This document shows, in pieces, positions 44,880 to 54,310 of a stretch of DNA of 64,000 bases (positions are counted from its first letter, which is position 1; each line of letters begins with the position of its first letter). The notes beneath the pieces are model-generated. The model saw only the letters and a list, made by a program, of their open reading frames with translations, had not been told where the DNA came from and searched no databases. Origin of the DNA: Hybos culiciformis (taxonomy: Eukaryota; Arthropoda; Insecta; Diptera; Hybotidae); assembly GCA_964007475.1 (NCBI GenBank), contig CAXFZM010000278.1:1-64000 (forward strand). The letters run 5' to 3'. The translations under genes and the position numbers were made by a program.

Positions 44880-45330
44880 GTGCTTTGCATATTGTTGATT
44901 TAAAAGCAACAAAAAAATTGCTTAGTAGGGAATATTGAATTTTATTTGTTGGTGTTTTAAAAAAGAGAGGAAATAAAAAAAGTTCTATTACATTTTGTTC
45001 TACTGCACATTGTTGAATTAAAAGCAACAAAAAAATTGCTTAGTAGGGAATATTGAATTTTATTTGTTGGTGTTTTAAAAAAGAGAGGAAATAAAAAAAG
45101 TTCTATTACATTTTGTTCTACTGCACATTGTTGAATTAAAAGCAACAAAAAAATTGCTTAGTAGGCAATATTGAAATTTATTTGTGGTGTTTTAAAAAAG
45201 AGAGAAAATAAAAAAAGTTGAATTACATTTTGTTCTGTTGCATATTGTTGTATTAAAAGCAACAAAAAAATTGCTTAGTAAGGTAATATTGATATTTATT
45301 TGTTATTCTTTTAAAAAGGAGAGGAAATTG
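44880..45330. repeat. ~117-bp tandem array, about four copies, within the hAT element
   Basis: Units share AAAAGCAACAAAAAAATTGC, TTAGTAGGGAATATTGAA, TTTAAAAAAGAGAGGAAATA and TACATTTTGTTCTACTGCAC. Two of the copies are virtually identical; the outer ones are more diverged. A single partial copy also lies left of the piggyBac MITE (~44267), which shows where the MITE landed. Confidence 0.9.
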
Positions 45331-45922
45331 TTATTTCCTAAAAAATTTAAATTCTAATTTGTAGTCATTTTAATCAAATCTATATATTAAAACTCAATGT
45401 TTGTTTGTTTGTCTGTCGAATAGGCTCCTAAACCAATAAGTGCCTGGGCACTTACTGTTGTCACGAGCCGTCCCTGGTCAGTAGATATCGGATTTTCCGT
45501 AAATAAATCATTATTGGTAGAAAACTTATATGAGGACACCGCATTGTAATAGATTCTATTAAAAATGCGGGATTAGAATAGAATCAATATTAATTACACC
45601 TAAGTTTATCTCGTATGTCTAATCGTCACATTCTCGTTATCAAAGACTTGTAGTTGAAGAAGAAAGACCAAATCTAAAAAAGAAAAAAATAAAGAAAATG
45701 TGCTTAAAAGATGAAAAGATGAGGAAATCAAAAAAATCATTGAAGAGAAAAAAAAAGTTAAATTTGAAGCCATGGCAACTGAAGAAAAATTAAACTTACT
45801 TGCAGTTTATACTGGATGGTTTCGAAGATTAAAACTAAAATTATTTTTGAATGTGTACGTAAAATTTGAATAAAAGAAAATAATTTTCGTTTTAATCCGG
45901 ACTAAAAATCTTGGTTATAACG

Positions 45923-46350
45923 CAGAGATTAGACTGGATAGTAAACTGGATAGTAAACTGGATAGTAAACTGATCATTGTATGTGTTTTTTATCTGTGTT
46001 TGTAAGAAGATAGTTGATTGAGTGTCTTTTTACTATCCTGATTTCTATCAAGATTTTTATCATGTTTTAATTTTTTTGTATTAAATTTTTTTGTTTTTTT
46101 TTTTTAGTACAGTGATAAAAAAAAAAAAACAAGGCATACAATTTTTTATTTTGCATGTTGAAGTAAAAAAAAAAATATTTGTTCTTTTTTTCTGACTGTG
46201 ACTATCCAGTCAACTATCTTCTCAACTGTCTTGATTTAAATCCTGCTAGTAGAGAAGATAGTAAATTGACAATTAATAAAGTAATAAAATTTCACCAATA
46301 CATTCAACTACTATCTTCGTCAAGATAGTAAAAAAATCCAGTCTAACCTG
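45923..46350. mobile_element. Inner MITE-like unit 1
   Basis: Imperfect inverted ends CAGAGATTAGACTGGATAG and AATCCAGTCTAACCTG. The left side holds three copies of CTGGATAGTAAA, and the right side several AAGATAGT words in opposite sense. No clear target duplication, so the class is open. Confidence 0.5.
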
Positions 46351-46354
46351 GGGG

Positions 46355-46781
46355 TAAGCTATTTCCATTCATCCAATATATCCCACATAAATTCCGATAT
46401 TTCACTTGCCGTTTCCATTACATTAAGTGGAATACGAAGTGGAATATATTGACATTTAAAAAAAAAATTAATTAAATAATTTTTTTATTATTACTTTTTC
46501 ATACAATAAAAAAATTATTTACGTTTTTTTATTTATTTTTTTGTCACTTTGACAAAAAAATTTCTGACCAACCAAAAAATAATTTAAAAAAGCACTTAAA
46601 AATGTACTTTTTTTCATAAATTATGTACTTTTTTTGATAAATTTGGAATCCGAACCCTAACTTAAGTGGAATATGAAAAAGGGAAATAGAAATACAGGAA
46701 TTTATTTTTATATGGGCATTTACCTGAAATGTTCCGGAAAACTGAATATCCCACAAATATTCCACTAATGGAAATAAGTTA
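46355..46781. mobile_element. Inner MITE-like unit 2
   Basis: Inverted ends TAAGCTATTTCCATT and AATGGAAATAAGTTA, with further inverted pairing between ATATATCCCACA and its partner near 46750. The body is AT-rich and non-coding. Confidence 0.5.
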
Positions 46782-47438
46782 TTAAATATTTGATTAATTT
46801 TGATCAAAAAAAGAAAAAAAAAATAAATAAAAAGTCAAATAATGTTCATATTTATTAGATTTTTGCTTCAATTTTAAAATAATAACTACAGAACTTTGAA
46901 AATTCAAATACTTTAAAATGAAATACATGACATTTAATTGACAAATTTTTCTTTATTTTTTTTAGTCCGATTAAAAAAAAGATTTTTAATCTAGACATCG
47001 AAGATTATTTCGGATTTTCCTACAAAAATACATTAAAAAATAATTTTAGTTTTAATCTTCGAAACCATCTAGTACAGTGGTGTCCAACACAGTCGCCACT
47101 CGCCACATGTGGCGAATAGACTTTGTGAATGTGGCGAATGCAGCACTGAAATTTTTTTTTATTAAATAAAGTTTTCACACCATGACTTTAGACAAATAAA
47201 AAAAAACAATATTTTGCCAGTCAAAAAGCAAAAACAAATCAAAAAATTTTATTTAAAAAAAAAAAAAAAACGACAAAACAATAACTATTCTATATTAATG
47301 AACTTGTGGTGGCAAAATGTGAAAATGAAAAAAAAAACAAACAAAAATTGTCAAGTTTTAGATTTTGTTATCTTAATAACAACTTGTTAATTACAATGAT
47401 ACAATCATAAATGAATTTTTTATAAATACATATTTTAA

Positions 47439-47826
47439 GGGGACTTGGTACCAGTTTTGATTTTATGTCCCAAATTTTTTTTGAAAAGCAGTTTTAGATT
47501 ATTTTAAAGTTAAATTTAGAAAAAACATTTCATCCACAACCTCCGAACTGTTTGATACTTTAAAAGGGTATAAGACTTTTTAGAATCGGTTAAGGCTAAG
47601 TGCTCGAAATCTCTTCAAAACCATTGTTATGTGTCACAAAATGGTTTTGAAGAGATTTCGAGCACTTAGCCTTAACCGATTCTAAAAAGTTTTATGTCAT
47701 TTTAAACTATGAAACATTCCTGAGGTTGTGAATGAAATGTTTTTTTTAAATTAAACTTTAAAATAATCTAAAACGGCTCTACAATCAAATTTTGGGACAA
47801 AAAATCCAAACTGGTACCAAGTCCTC
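47439..47826. mobile_element. TTAA-flanked foldback element (388 bp)
   Basis: The ends GGGGACTTGGTACCAG and CTGGTACCAAGTCCTC lie between TTAA motifs (47435-47438 and 47827-47830). The whole element is a near-continuous inverted repeat. The innermost ~55 bp on each side (with GAGATTTCGAGCACTTAGCC and its complement) pair almost perfectly around a loop of under 20 bp. It could fold into one ~190-bp hairpin stem. Confidence 0.9.
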
Positions 47827-48269
47827 TTAAGTTGCGAATATCGTTATTTAAAAATAGCGATTGTGACTACAAACAAATTTCTGTTGGACAGTATAAACAC
47901 TAGGTTAAAACTGAAATTTCTAACCGAATATTATATAGAAAACATTTCTTGTAAAAATGTAAAAATATAATTAATAATTTAATTTAAAATTAAAATTCCT
48001 GGCTATACGAGTATATGTATAAAAAAAAAATGTCTACCATGTAAACCAAAACTTCAAGAATGTCAAAAAAAAAATTTTGATTTCACAATCAATATTATGT
48101 TGCCGTAAATCACGAACTTTTTACAACAACAATTTCCATACAAAACAGAAAAAAAATATCAAGCTACCTTAGCTTAGAAAATTAGAATTTTTCTATTAAA
48201 AAAAAAAAGGAAATTAAATTTAATAAAAAAAAAAAAAATAGGAAACAAATATTCTTTATATATTGCGTC

Positions 48270-48541
48270 TTCGGACTAGGGAGTAAGGGTGGGCGGAAGG
48301 CAAGGTGGTAGCCAAGGTCGGCCGGGCGGTGGTAAAGGATTGGAGGAAGGCAACGTGGTAGGGTGGGGCGGAAGGCAAGATGGTAGGGAGTGGCGGAAGA
48401 GAATGGCGTAAGGGTGGCGTAAAGCAGGGGCAGATGGCAAGGTGTTAGGTAGGGGCGGAAGGTATAGGCAGAAGGGAGGGTTGGAAGGGATAGACGGAAG
48501 GGTGGGCGGAAAAGATGTACGGAAGGGAGGGCGGAAGGGTT
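48270..48541. repeat. G-rich degenerate minisatellite
   Basis: About 270 bp of variants of GGGCGGAAGGCAAGGTGGTA on the plus strand, strikingly G-rich in an AT-rich region. Units are irregular, ~20-40 bp. Confidence 0.85.
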
Positions 48542-48796
48542 TGAATTTTAATCAAAAATTAAAGCTTTTTATGGATAATAAAATATTTTATTTTTTTACA
48601 TAATCGTGTGTTCATAGTGCCACTAGTTTAAATAATTTAAAAAAAGAAAAATATATATTATATCAATTTTTTTTAATTTGTGTCTGGAAAATTATGAAAA
48701 GTCATGGAAAACATTCTCTAAAAAAAAGTGGACACCATGGAGTTGTAAATTTTTTGTCGGAAATTCTTACCTCATGTAACAGAGACTTGCGCTTTC

Positions 48797-49907
48797 TTGT
48801 ATGAGTTATTAAAAAAAGATAAGAAATTCATTTGTGGTAAAGAACATACTGTAGCTGTATCTGTCAAGTCAGGGCCTAGTAAAGGGAAGAGAGAGGGTCG
48901 AAAGGCCCTAGCTCAATATAAAGCCGCAGTGAGAATAATGGAAACACTGGGCAAGAAACGACAATGCTCACTAGAGGAGCAGAAGTGCGTTTCTTGGGCC
49001 AGGGAAGCCATTCAAGCAGGGAGAGAACACTTTGGAAACAAAGAGAGGTTCTCCCCTGAAGACAAAGAGTTTTCAAACTCAATAGAGGAATCGGTGGTGC
49101 AGCAGAAAGGAGCGCTCGGTGGATGATCCAAATCCAACGAGCCTCAAAAAACCTAGGGTCGGCCAGATCAGCCCCGAGGAGAAATCCAAGGGACCCGCAA
49201 ACACATCGACCCCTAAAGCCTCAACCGCGAGTGAGATCGTCAAAAGACATCTTATGGTAGGTCTCGTAGACCGGGCAGACCCTCTGGGACATATATCTCA
49301 AGGGAGGTGGAAGCGGGTGGAGATGGGGGCTAATAAAGGGTCTGATAGAAAGAAGGAAGCAACTCCCGAGCCAGGCGATGCCGTCATTTGATGGAGCAGG
49401 CTGGCGAAACGGAGTTAAGATAATAAAGTGCCAGGATATGCAGGCCCTGACGTGGGTCGTGGCGTAGTCGGCAGTCTTCCGCATCTGTGGGAGAATGCCA
49501 GACTTGAAGTCGTGGACTGGGCCGACATTCCAACGGCACCAAAGGCAAAGGTGGTTATACCAAGAGTGGTAGCACCCGAAGAAGCGTTGGAGCTGCTGAA
49601 GTGCCAGAATCCCGCAATTCCAACAGATGACTGGAGGATTCTGAAGGTGGACAAGCCAGCTTCGCCAGAGGTATTATATTCTGCAGATCAACAAGACTGC
49701 GGAAGACATGCTGTACCATAACTTCGGGAAGATGGCTTGGGGCATGGGAAGTGTGTACCTTCGTTTGAAGAAGCGACAACCCCAGGACACCAATGCTAAC
49801 ACCCTCGGTGAAGGAGAGGTGGAGAAGGATCTTGGGATAGAGGACCTAACAGGGAAGCTATCCATAGGTCAAGAAGGTGAAGAAGATGAAGACGGGGAGG
49901 AAACATA
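48797..49907 (+). pseudogene. LOA-type LINE ORF1 (DUF4780-like)
   Basis: The first frame holds GREGRKALAQYKAAVRIMET and WAREAIQAGREHFGNKERF, polar helical text. After a frameshift: LKKPRVGQISPEEKSKGPAN, then HLMVGLVDRADPLGHISQGR. After another: LPHLWENARLEVVDWADIPT, KAKVVIPRVVAPEEALELLK, CQNPAIPTDDWRILKV and WGMGSVYLRLKKRQPQD. The end is acidic (EGEEDEDGEET). The W......L...DW.DIP.......P.......L..QNP....DW...V pattern is what I know as DUF4780 of insect LINE ORF1s, thought to bind RNA. At least four frameshifts. Confidence 0.7.
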
Positions 49908-49909
49908 AA

Positions 49910-50350
49910 TGTTGAGGTGTCTACAAATAACAGGGGTGAGTCTCTCATTCAATTTATTTTAGACAATAACTTAGTTATAGGCAATAGGAGAAACATACCT
50001 ACGTATGTAGGCCCGACAAGTAGTAACGTACTCGATCTTACGCTTTTTTGCGAAACGGATACTTGTTTGATACGGGAGTGGAGAGTGTCCGAGGACATTT
50101 CATTCTCGGACCACAGGTATATAAGTTTCGAATTTCGCACTATAAAGGTCTTGAAAATAATGCTTTCAGGAACCACACTAGAACAAACTGGGACAAGTTC
50201 GGCAAAGAGGTTGATTCGAGTTTGGGTAAAACGTATCCGAAGGAAATTCAGAGCGTGTCCGATCTCGAATCCGCAGTCTTGCACGTAACTAAATGTCTAA
50301 ACAAAGCTCTAAAGGAGGCCTGTCCAATCAGCAGACCTCCAAAAAAATAG
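49910..50350 (+). pseudogene. LOA-type endonuclease, N-terminus deleted
   Basis: Begins directly after the acidic ORF1 tail with STNNRGESLIQFILDNNLVI, GNRRNIPTYVGPTSSNVLDL, TLFCETD and SEDISFSDHRYISFEF. This is the C-terminal part of an AP-like endonuclease, with the SDH catalytic motif. The N-terminal half, with the E and QEP/TETW region, is missing. The downstream linker (NNAFRNHTRTNWDKFGKEVD) is in another frame. The deletion joins ORF1 tail to mid-endonuclease. Confidence 0.75.
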
Positions 50351-50419
50351 CAGCCTGCCTGGTGGAGCAAGGAACTCCAATACTCACGTCGCACTACAGA
50401 GACGGCGAGACTGAGAAAT

Positions 50420-52050
50420 GTGTTATCAAAGAAAGCCACCCCTCCGATCCTGCTTAGGGCAGGGGATTCGTGGACAACAAGCGGAAAGGAAACGTTAGAT
50501 GTGCTTATGGACACCCACCTTCCTGGATGCTGTAATCCAGAATCGAGAGAGGTCGCTCTTACTGATAAAAGCACAGAGCAGCTGCCAAGAAATCTCATTC
50601 CTAGAGAAAAAGTAGAAAGCGCAATAAAATCATTTGATCCCTACAAGTCTCCCGGTTCAGACGGAATCACTCTAGTTATGCTACAAAAGAGCATTAAACT
50701 TACGATTCCGTGACTGGAAGTCATTTATAGAGGTTGTATCAGACTTAATTATATTCCAAGAAACTGAAGGGAGGCTAGGGTGGTCTTTATACCGAAGGCA
50801 GGCAGGAGTAGTCATCTCGGGCCTGGGGATTATAGACCGATTAGCCTTACGGCCTTCCTGTTAAAAACGTTAGAGAGACTACTGGATTGGCACATTAGAG
50901 GCAATCTAGATCCTGAGGTAATCTCTCAAGCGCTCACGCCTACACAAAAGGGAAATCCACGGACACAGCTCTACACGAGGTTGTGTTCGAGATTGAGAAA
51001 GCCCTACAATATAAAGAGTATGCTCTTGGAACCTTCCTCGACATTCAGGGAGCTTTCAATAATGTGACAACCGAAGCCATTTTGGATGCTCTAGAAGAAG
51101 TTGAGACGGATGAAGCCATCAAGAAATGGATAGCCGTAATGCTTACTAAAAGGGTTATTGTCTCGGAATGGGGAACGGCAAAAGCTCGTAAAACAGTACA
51201 GCGCGGCACACCACAAGGAGTGGTTTAATCACCTCTACTGTGACTGCTAGTGGTGAATAACATTCTGAAAAAACTCGAAAAAGGAGGTATAAAGGTGGTA
51301 GCTTATGCTGATGACATTGTTCTATTAGCATCGGGTAAGCACATAGGTCAAGAAGGTGAAGAAGATGAAGACGGGGAGGAAACCGTAAAGACCGGAGAAG
51401 AGGAGACACCTGTCAACATAAATGTTGAGGTGTCTACAAATAACAGGGGTGAGTCTCTCATTCAATTTATTTTAGGCAATAACTTAGTTATAGGCAATAG
51501 GGGAAACATACCTACGTATGTAGGCCCGACAGAAATTACAAATAACGGCTTAAGAGACCTGAGCAAATGGGCCAGTTCCAAAGGGCTGGGTTTAAATCCG
51601 AAAAAAACGGAATTAGTTCTGTTCACAAGAAAGACTAAAATTCCAACGTTTAAACTTCCGGAAATCGGCGGTAAAGCCTTAACTCTAAAATCCTACGCAA
51701 AATATCTAGGTCTCATTTTAGACAGCAAGCTTAGTTGGAAGCTAAACATAGAGGAGAGAGTAGCTAAAGCTACGAACGCCTTCTATGCGTGTAAGAGGCT
51801 TTTTGGGAAAAGATGGGGAGTGCAACCTCATATAACCCACTGGCTATACACAGCTGTAGTGAGACCGATAATTCTATACGGAGTCTTTGTATGGTGGACT
51901 GCTTTAAGTAAAAAGACCTACCTTACAAAACTCAACAAAGTACAGAGAATGGCAGGCCTTGGAATTAGTGGTGCAATGTGTACAACTCCGGGGCCAGCCC
52001 TTAACGCTATCTTATCTTTGCACCGGTGGATCTATTCGCCAAAACCATAG
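50420..52050 (+). pseudogene. LOA-type reverse transcriptase with internal duplication
   Basis: Motifs across three frames: FDPYKSPGSDGITLVMLQKS, RVVFIPKAGRSSHLGPGDYR, PISLTAFLLKTLERLLDWHI, TFLDIQGAFNNVTTEAILDA (first catalytic D), VQRGTPQGVV then SPLL, and KVVAYADDIVLLASGKH (YADD intact). The next ~190 bp (51335-51530) do not belong here: they copy the ORF1/endonuclease junction. The true sequence resumes EITNNGLRDLSKWASSKGLG, LNPKKTELVLFTRK, SYAKYLGLILDSKLSWK and YTAVVRPIILYG. Stops at ~50713, ~50767, ~51228 and ~51240. Confidence 0.88.
51335..51530 (+). repeat. Internal duplicate of 49865-50015 inside the reverse transcriptase
   Basis: Both segments hold CATAGGTCAAGAAGGTGAAG, AATGTTGAGGTGTCTACAAA and CCTACGTATGTAGGCCCGAC. 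The copy at 51335 retains ~34 bp (GTAAAGACCGGAGAAGAGGA...) that the upstream locus lacks. It keeps the frame open through the reverse transcriptase. Confidence 0.9.
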
Positions 52051-52990
52051 CGGAGAGAACCGCACTCAGACTAAAAGAGGCGAATACGCTAAAAATCAGG
52101 CCATACGGTCACAATAGCTTGGGAAGGAAAGCAAGAGAAAAGACCGACTACCTGTTACCTTCGCTAAACTTCGATACAAACTTCTCCATCAGGATCCCAT
52201 CTAGAGAAGAGTGGGAATCTGTAATGGAAGAAGAAAATACAATTAGTATGTATACAGATGGCTCTAAAACAGCAACGGGAGTGGAGGCGGCAGTACACTG
52301 TGAGAAACTGAACATAAACCATTGTTACAGGCTTCCGCAGATGTGCAGCGTCTTCCAGGCTGAGATTACAGCCATAAAAAAGGCAACGGAGGTCCTAATG
52401 GTAGGTCACTACCCGGAAACCGCTATTAATATATACGTAGACAGCCAAGCAGCATTAAAAGCTTTGGTGTCTCACGAAATAAAACCCCAAATAGTCCTTG
52501 AATGCTCGAAAGAACTTAAGAGGCTGGGAAGAAAGAAAAAAGTCCAACTCCTGTGTGTTCCAGGACACACTGGAGTGGAGGGTAATGAAAAAGTTGACGT
52601 GCTAGCAAAGCAAGGGAGTGAATTGTCAGAGGAGTCAACCCTAAAGATTCGTACGCCTCTTGGTTCTATTTACAAAGAGATAGAATCGACAATGATGGAG
52701 GAAGCGAAAAGGAGGTGGATTAATGAACCAACCTCAAAAGCAACCAAAATTATGTGGGGTCTTACGATGTAAAGACCAAAAAGTTGTTAAAATTCAAAAG
52801 AACGGAAATAGGCCTGATCACGGGCATAATAACAGGGCACTGCTTATCTGGAAAGTACGAACATAGACTGAAACTGCTCGACAGCAATAAATGCAGGAAA
52901 TGCGAAGACCCTAATCAGGTAGAAAGCGTAGAGCACTTAATCTGTCACTGCCCATCACTAGCAAGATCCCTTCTGGGACCTGCTAGGTAG
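52026..52990 (+). pseudogene. LOA-type RNase H and CCHC-type C-terminus
   Basis: RNase H: ISMYTDGSKTATGVEAAVHC (first D), SVFQAEITAIKKATEVL (E), AINIYVDSQAALKALVSHEI (D), and LLCVPGHTGVEGNEKVDVLA (H and D). All catalytic positions are visible. After a frameshift at ~52770 the tail reads LITGIITGHCLSGKYEHRLK and CRKCEDPNQVESVEHLICHC, a CxxC...H...C zinc motif typical of the C-terminus of LOA/R1-type ORF2. The domain removes template RNA during target-primed synthesis. Confidence 0.9.
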
Positions 52991-53185
52991 CTATCACATT
53001 AAAGACTTCGAGACTTGAACTCAGAAGCCTACTGAAGTTTCCGCAAAGGACTGGAATTTTTGATACAATAAAATCTAGTCCACAACCTTAATCATTCGGG
53101 GAGGATTTTTGTCGGTGGTACCACTATGGACCCTAAGGGTCTATGTGAGGTCGTTTTAGGCCGCAACCCTAACCTATTGGCAGCT

Positions 53186-53551
53186 AATAGACTGCAAAGA
53201 ATTGCATTAGCATTAACAGGTTATCAATTCAACATACAATATGTAAATTCTAAAGAAATATAGCTAATTTTTTCTCAAGATCCCCAAACCCCTAAAGAAA
53301 CAGAAGAAAGTGTCGGTAATGATTTTATTCCTGATACCTTACATTTAAATTATGTAGCAACATCCCATTACCCTAGAAAATATTAAAGTTGAAAAACAAA
53401 ACGACTCAACTTTATAACGGATAATGAAATTCGTGCGTGAAGGTTGGCAAAATAATCTGAAAAAAGATATGGACATTAATTCTTCTTCTATAAGAGCCAA
53501 TGAATTAAATATAGAAAATGATTGTTTATTTTGGGGTTATAGAATTTAGTA
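53186..53551 (+). pseudogene. Mag-type gypsy pol: RNase H end and start of integrase
   Basis: Resumes exactly after the LINE with LAANRLQRIALALTGYQFNI and QYVNSKEI, the end of a gypsy RNase H. An acidic spacer and REGWQNNLKKDMDI follow, then NELNIENDCLFWGYRI, which leads into the integrase zinc domain. The reading is broken by several stops. It is cut at 53551 by a MITE. Confidence 0.75.
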
Positions 53552-53794
53552 CACAGAAAAAAATTTGCTCGTACTCATTACGTCAAAAAAGTTCGTTAAT
53601 GACATTCTCGTTAAGATAACGAAAAATAATGAATAAATACGTTTTTGTAACGTAAGTTTCGTTTATTTTCTATTACGAACCTTTTTTTTCATTTTTAGTA
53701 CTCGTTAAAAAAGTTCGTTATCGTTAAATACGGGAAACAAAAATTTCAATCCATACAGAACTTATATTTTCCATTTTACACATTGCCGTAAATT

Positions 53795-53867
53795 TAGTTC
53801 ATAGCTCAGTGGCAGAGTTGATGGATTGCAATGTTTAGGACAGTGGTTCGAAGCCACAAGCGGGCAT
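53795..53867 (+). ncRNA. tRNA-like segment with pol III A and B boxes
   Basis: The A box TAGCTCAGTGG (53802-53812) is a full match to TRGCNNAGYNGG. The B box GGTTCGAAGCC (53845-53855) is one base off GGTTCGANTCC. Spacing is tRNA-like. A D-arm (GCTC...GAGT) and a T-arm (GTGG/CCAC around TTCGAAG) can form, but acceptor and anticodon stems do not pair, so it is not a working tRNA. An A-rich tract follows, as in tRNA-derived SINEs. Confidence 0.55.
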
Positions 53868-53870
53868 AAA

Positions 53871-54112
53871 AAAAATTATTAAAAAAAATTAAATAAAAAA
53901 ATTTAAAAAATAAATAATAAAAAAAGAAACATAAATAAAAAAAATTAATAAATAAAAAAAAAAAATAAAAAAAAATTAAAAAAAAAATAAAAAAAAAATA
54001 AATAAATAAATAAATAACAAAAAAAAATAAAAAAAAAAATAAAAAAAAAATTGAAATAAAAAATAAAAAAGAAATAAATAAAAAATTAAATAAATAAAAA
54101 AAAAAATTTAGT
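53871..54112. repeat. A-rich low-complexity tract
   Basis: About 240 bp of A runs with scattered T (AAATAAATAAA-like words). It follows the tRNA-like segment and could be an expanded SINE tail. Confidence 0.85.
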
Positions 54113-54310
54113 CTAGTAAAATTTTTCTTTCGTATTTGCGGTGTTTTTGCTGAAGAATTTGAAAGGTTTTTGGTTTTGGGGTATAACGAACTTTTTTAAC
54201 GAACTACGAGCTTTTTTCAACGAAATGTTCGTTGTAGCCAAAATAACGAATTTTTCGTTGATTTTAACGAATTATTTAGTTATTAGTATGAGCAAATTTT
54301 TTTCTGTGTA

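Larger units (their letters stand above)
44108..45476. mobile_element. Non-autonomous hAT element
   Basis: Ends CAGGGACGGCTGGTG and CACGAGCCGTCCCTG, flanked by the exact 8-bp duplication GTCAGTAG (44100-44107 and 45477-45484). Subterminal inverted words CCTGGGTGCTTA and AAGTGCCTGGGCA lie near the two ends. The 1369-bp interior has no transposase. It has a tandem array and a piggyBac-type MITE inserted in it. Confidence 0.92.
45812..47072. mobile_element. TA-flanked element with ~37-bp terminal inverted repeats
   Basis: The left end CTGGATGGTTTCGAAGATTA continues AAACTAAAATTATTTTT, and the right end is its reverse complement with one change. Both are flanked by TA, as for Tc1/mariner-type insertion. 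Further inverted words (ATCCGGACTAAAAATC versus ATTTTTAATC...) extend the arms. No transposase is present. The interior contains two smaller inverted-repeat units. Confidence 0.7.
48780..53185 (+). mobile_element. LOA/Bilbo-like LINE inserted in the Mag-type gypsy
   Basis: Plus strand: ORF1 with a DUF4780-like domain, then endonuclease (truncated), reverse transcriptase, RNase H and a CCHC-type C-terminus. The 3' region ends ...GACCCTAAGGGTCTATGTGA and CCGCAACCCTAACCT, after which the gypsy frame resumes at 53186. An RNase H after reverse transcriptase and a DUF4780 ORF1 are features of the LOA/I-group LINEs of insects. Base composition is clearly less AT-rich than the surroundings. The 5' end, taken near 48780, is uncertain. 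Confidence 0.88.
53552..54308. mobile_element. TA-flanked MITE with long AT-rich terminal repeats
   Basis: The left end CACAGAAAAAAATTTGCTCG continues TACTCATTAC, and the right end is the complement with few changes. TA lies on each side (53550-53551 and 54309-54310). Subterminal regions on both sides are full of AACGAA/TTCGTT words in opposite orientation. The interior holds a tRNA-like segment and ~240 bp of A-rich sequence. It splits the integrase frame of the Mag-type gypsy, which continues in register of homology on the right. Confidence 0.85.

Noticed and set aside
47076..47120. CAGTGGTGTCCAACACAG, a hAT-like left end
   Set aside because: A possible partner (GTGGACACCATGG at ~48730) is imperfect and the flanks show no 8-bp duplication, so no element was called.
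53795..53867. Functional tRNA gene
   Set aside because: A and B boxes are good, but acceptor and anticodon stems do not pair; recorded as a tRNA-like segment only.
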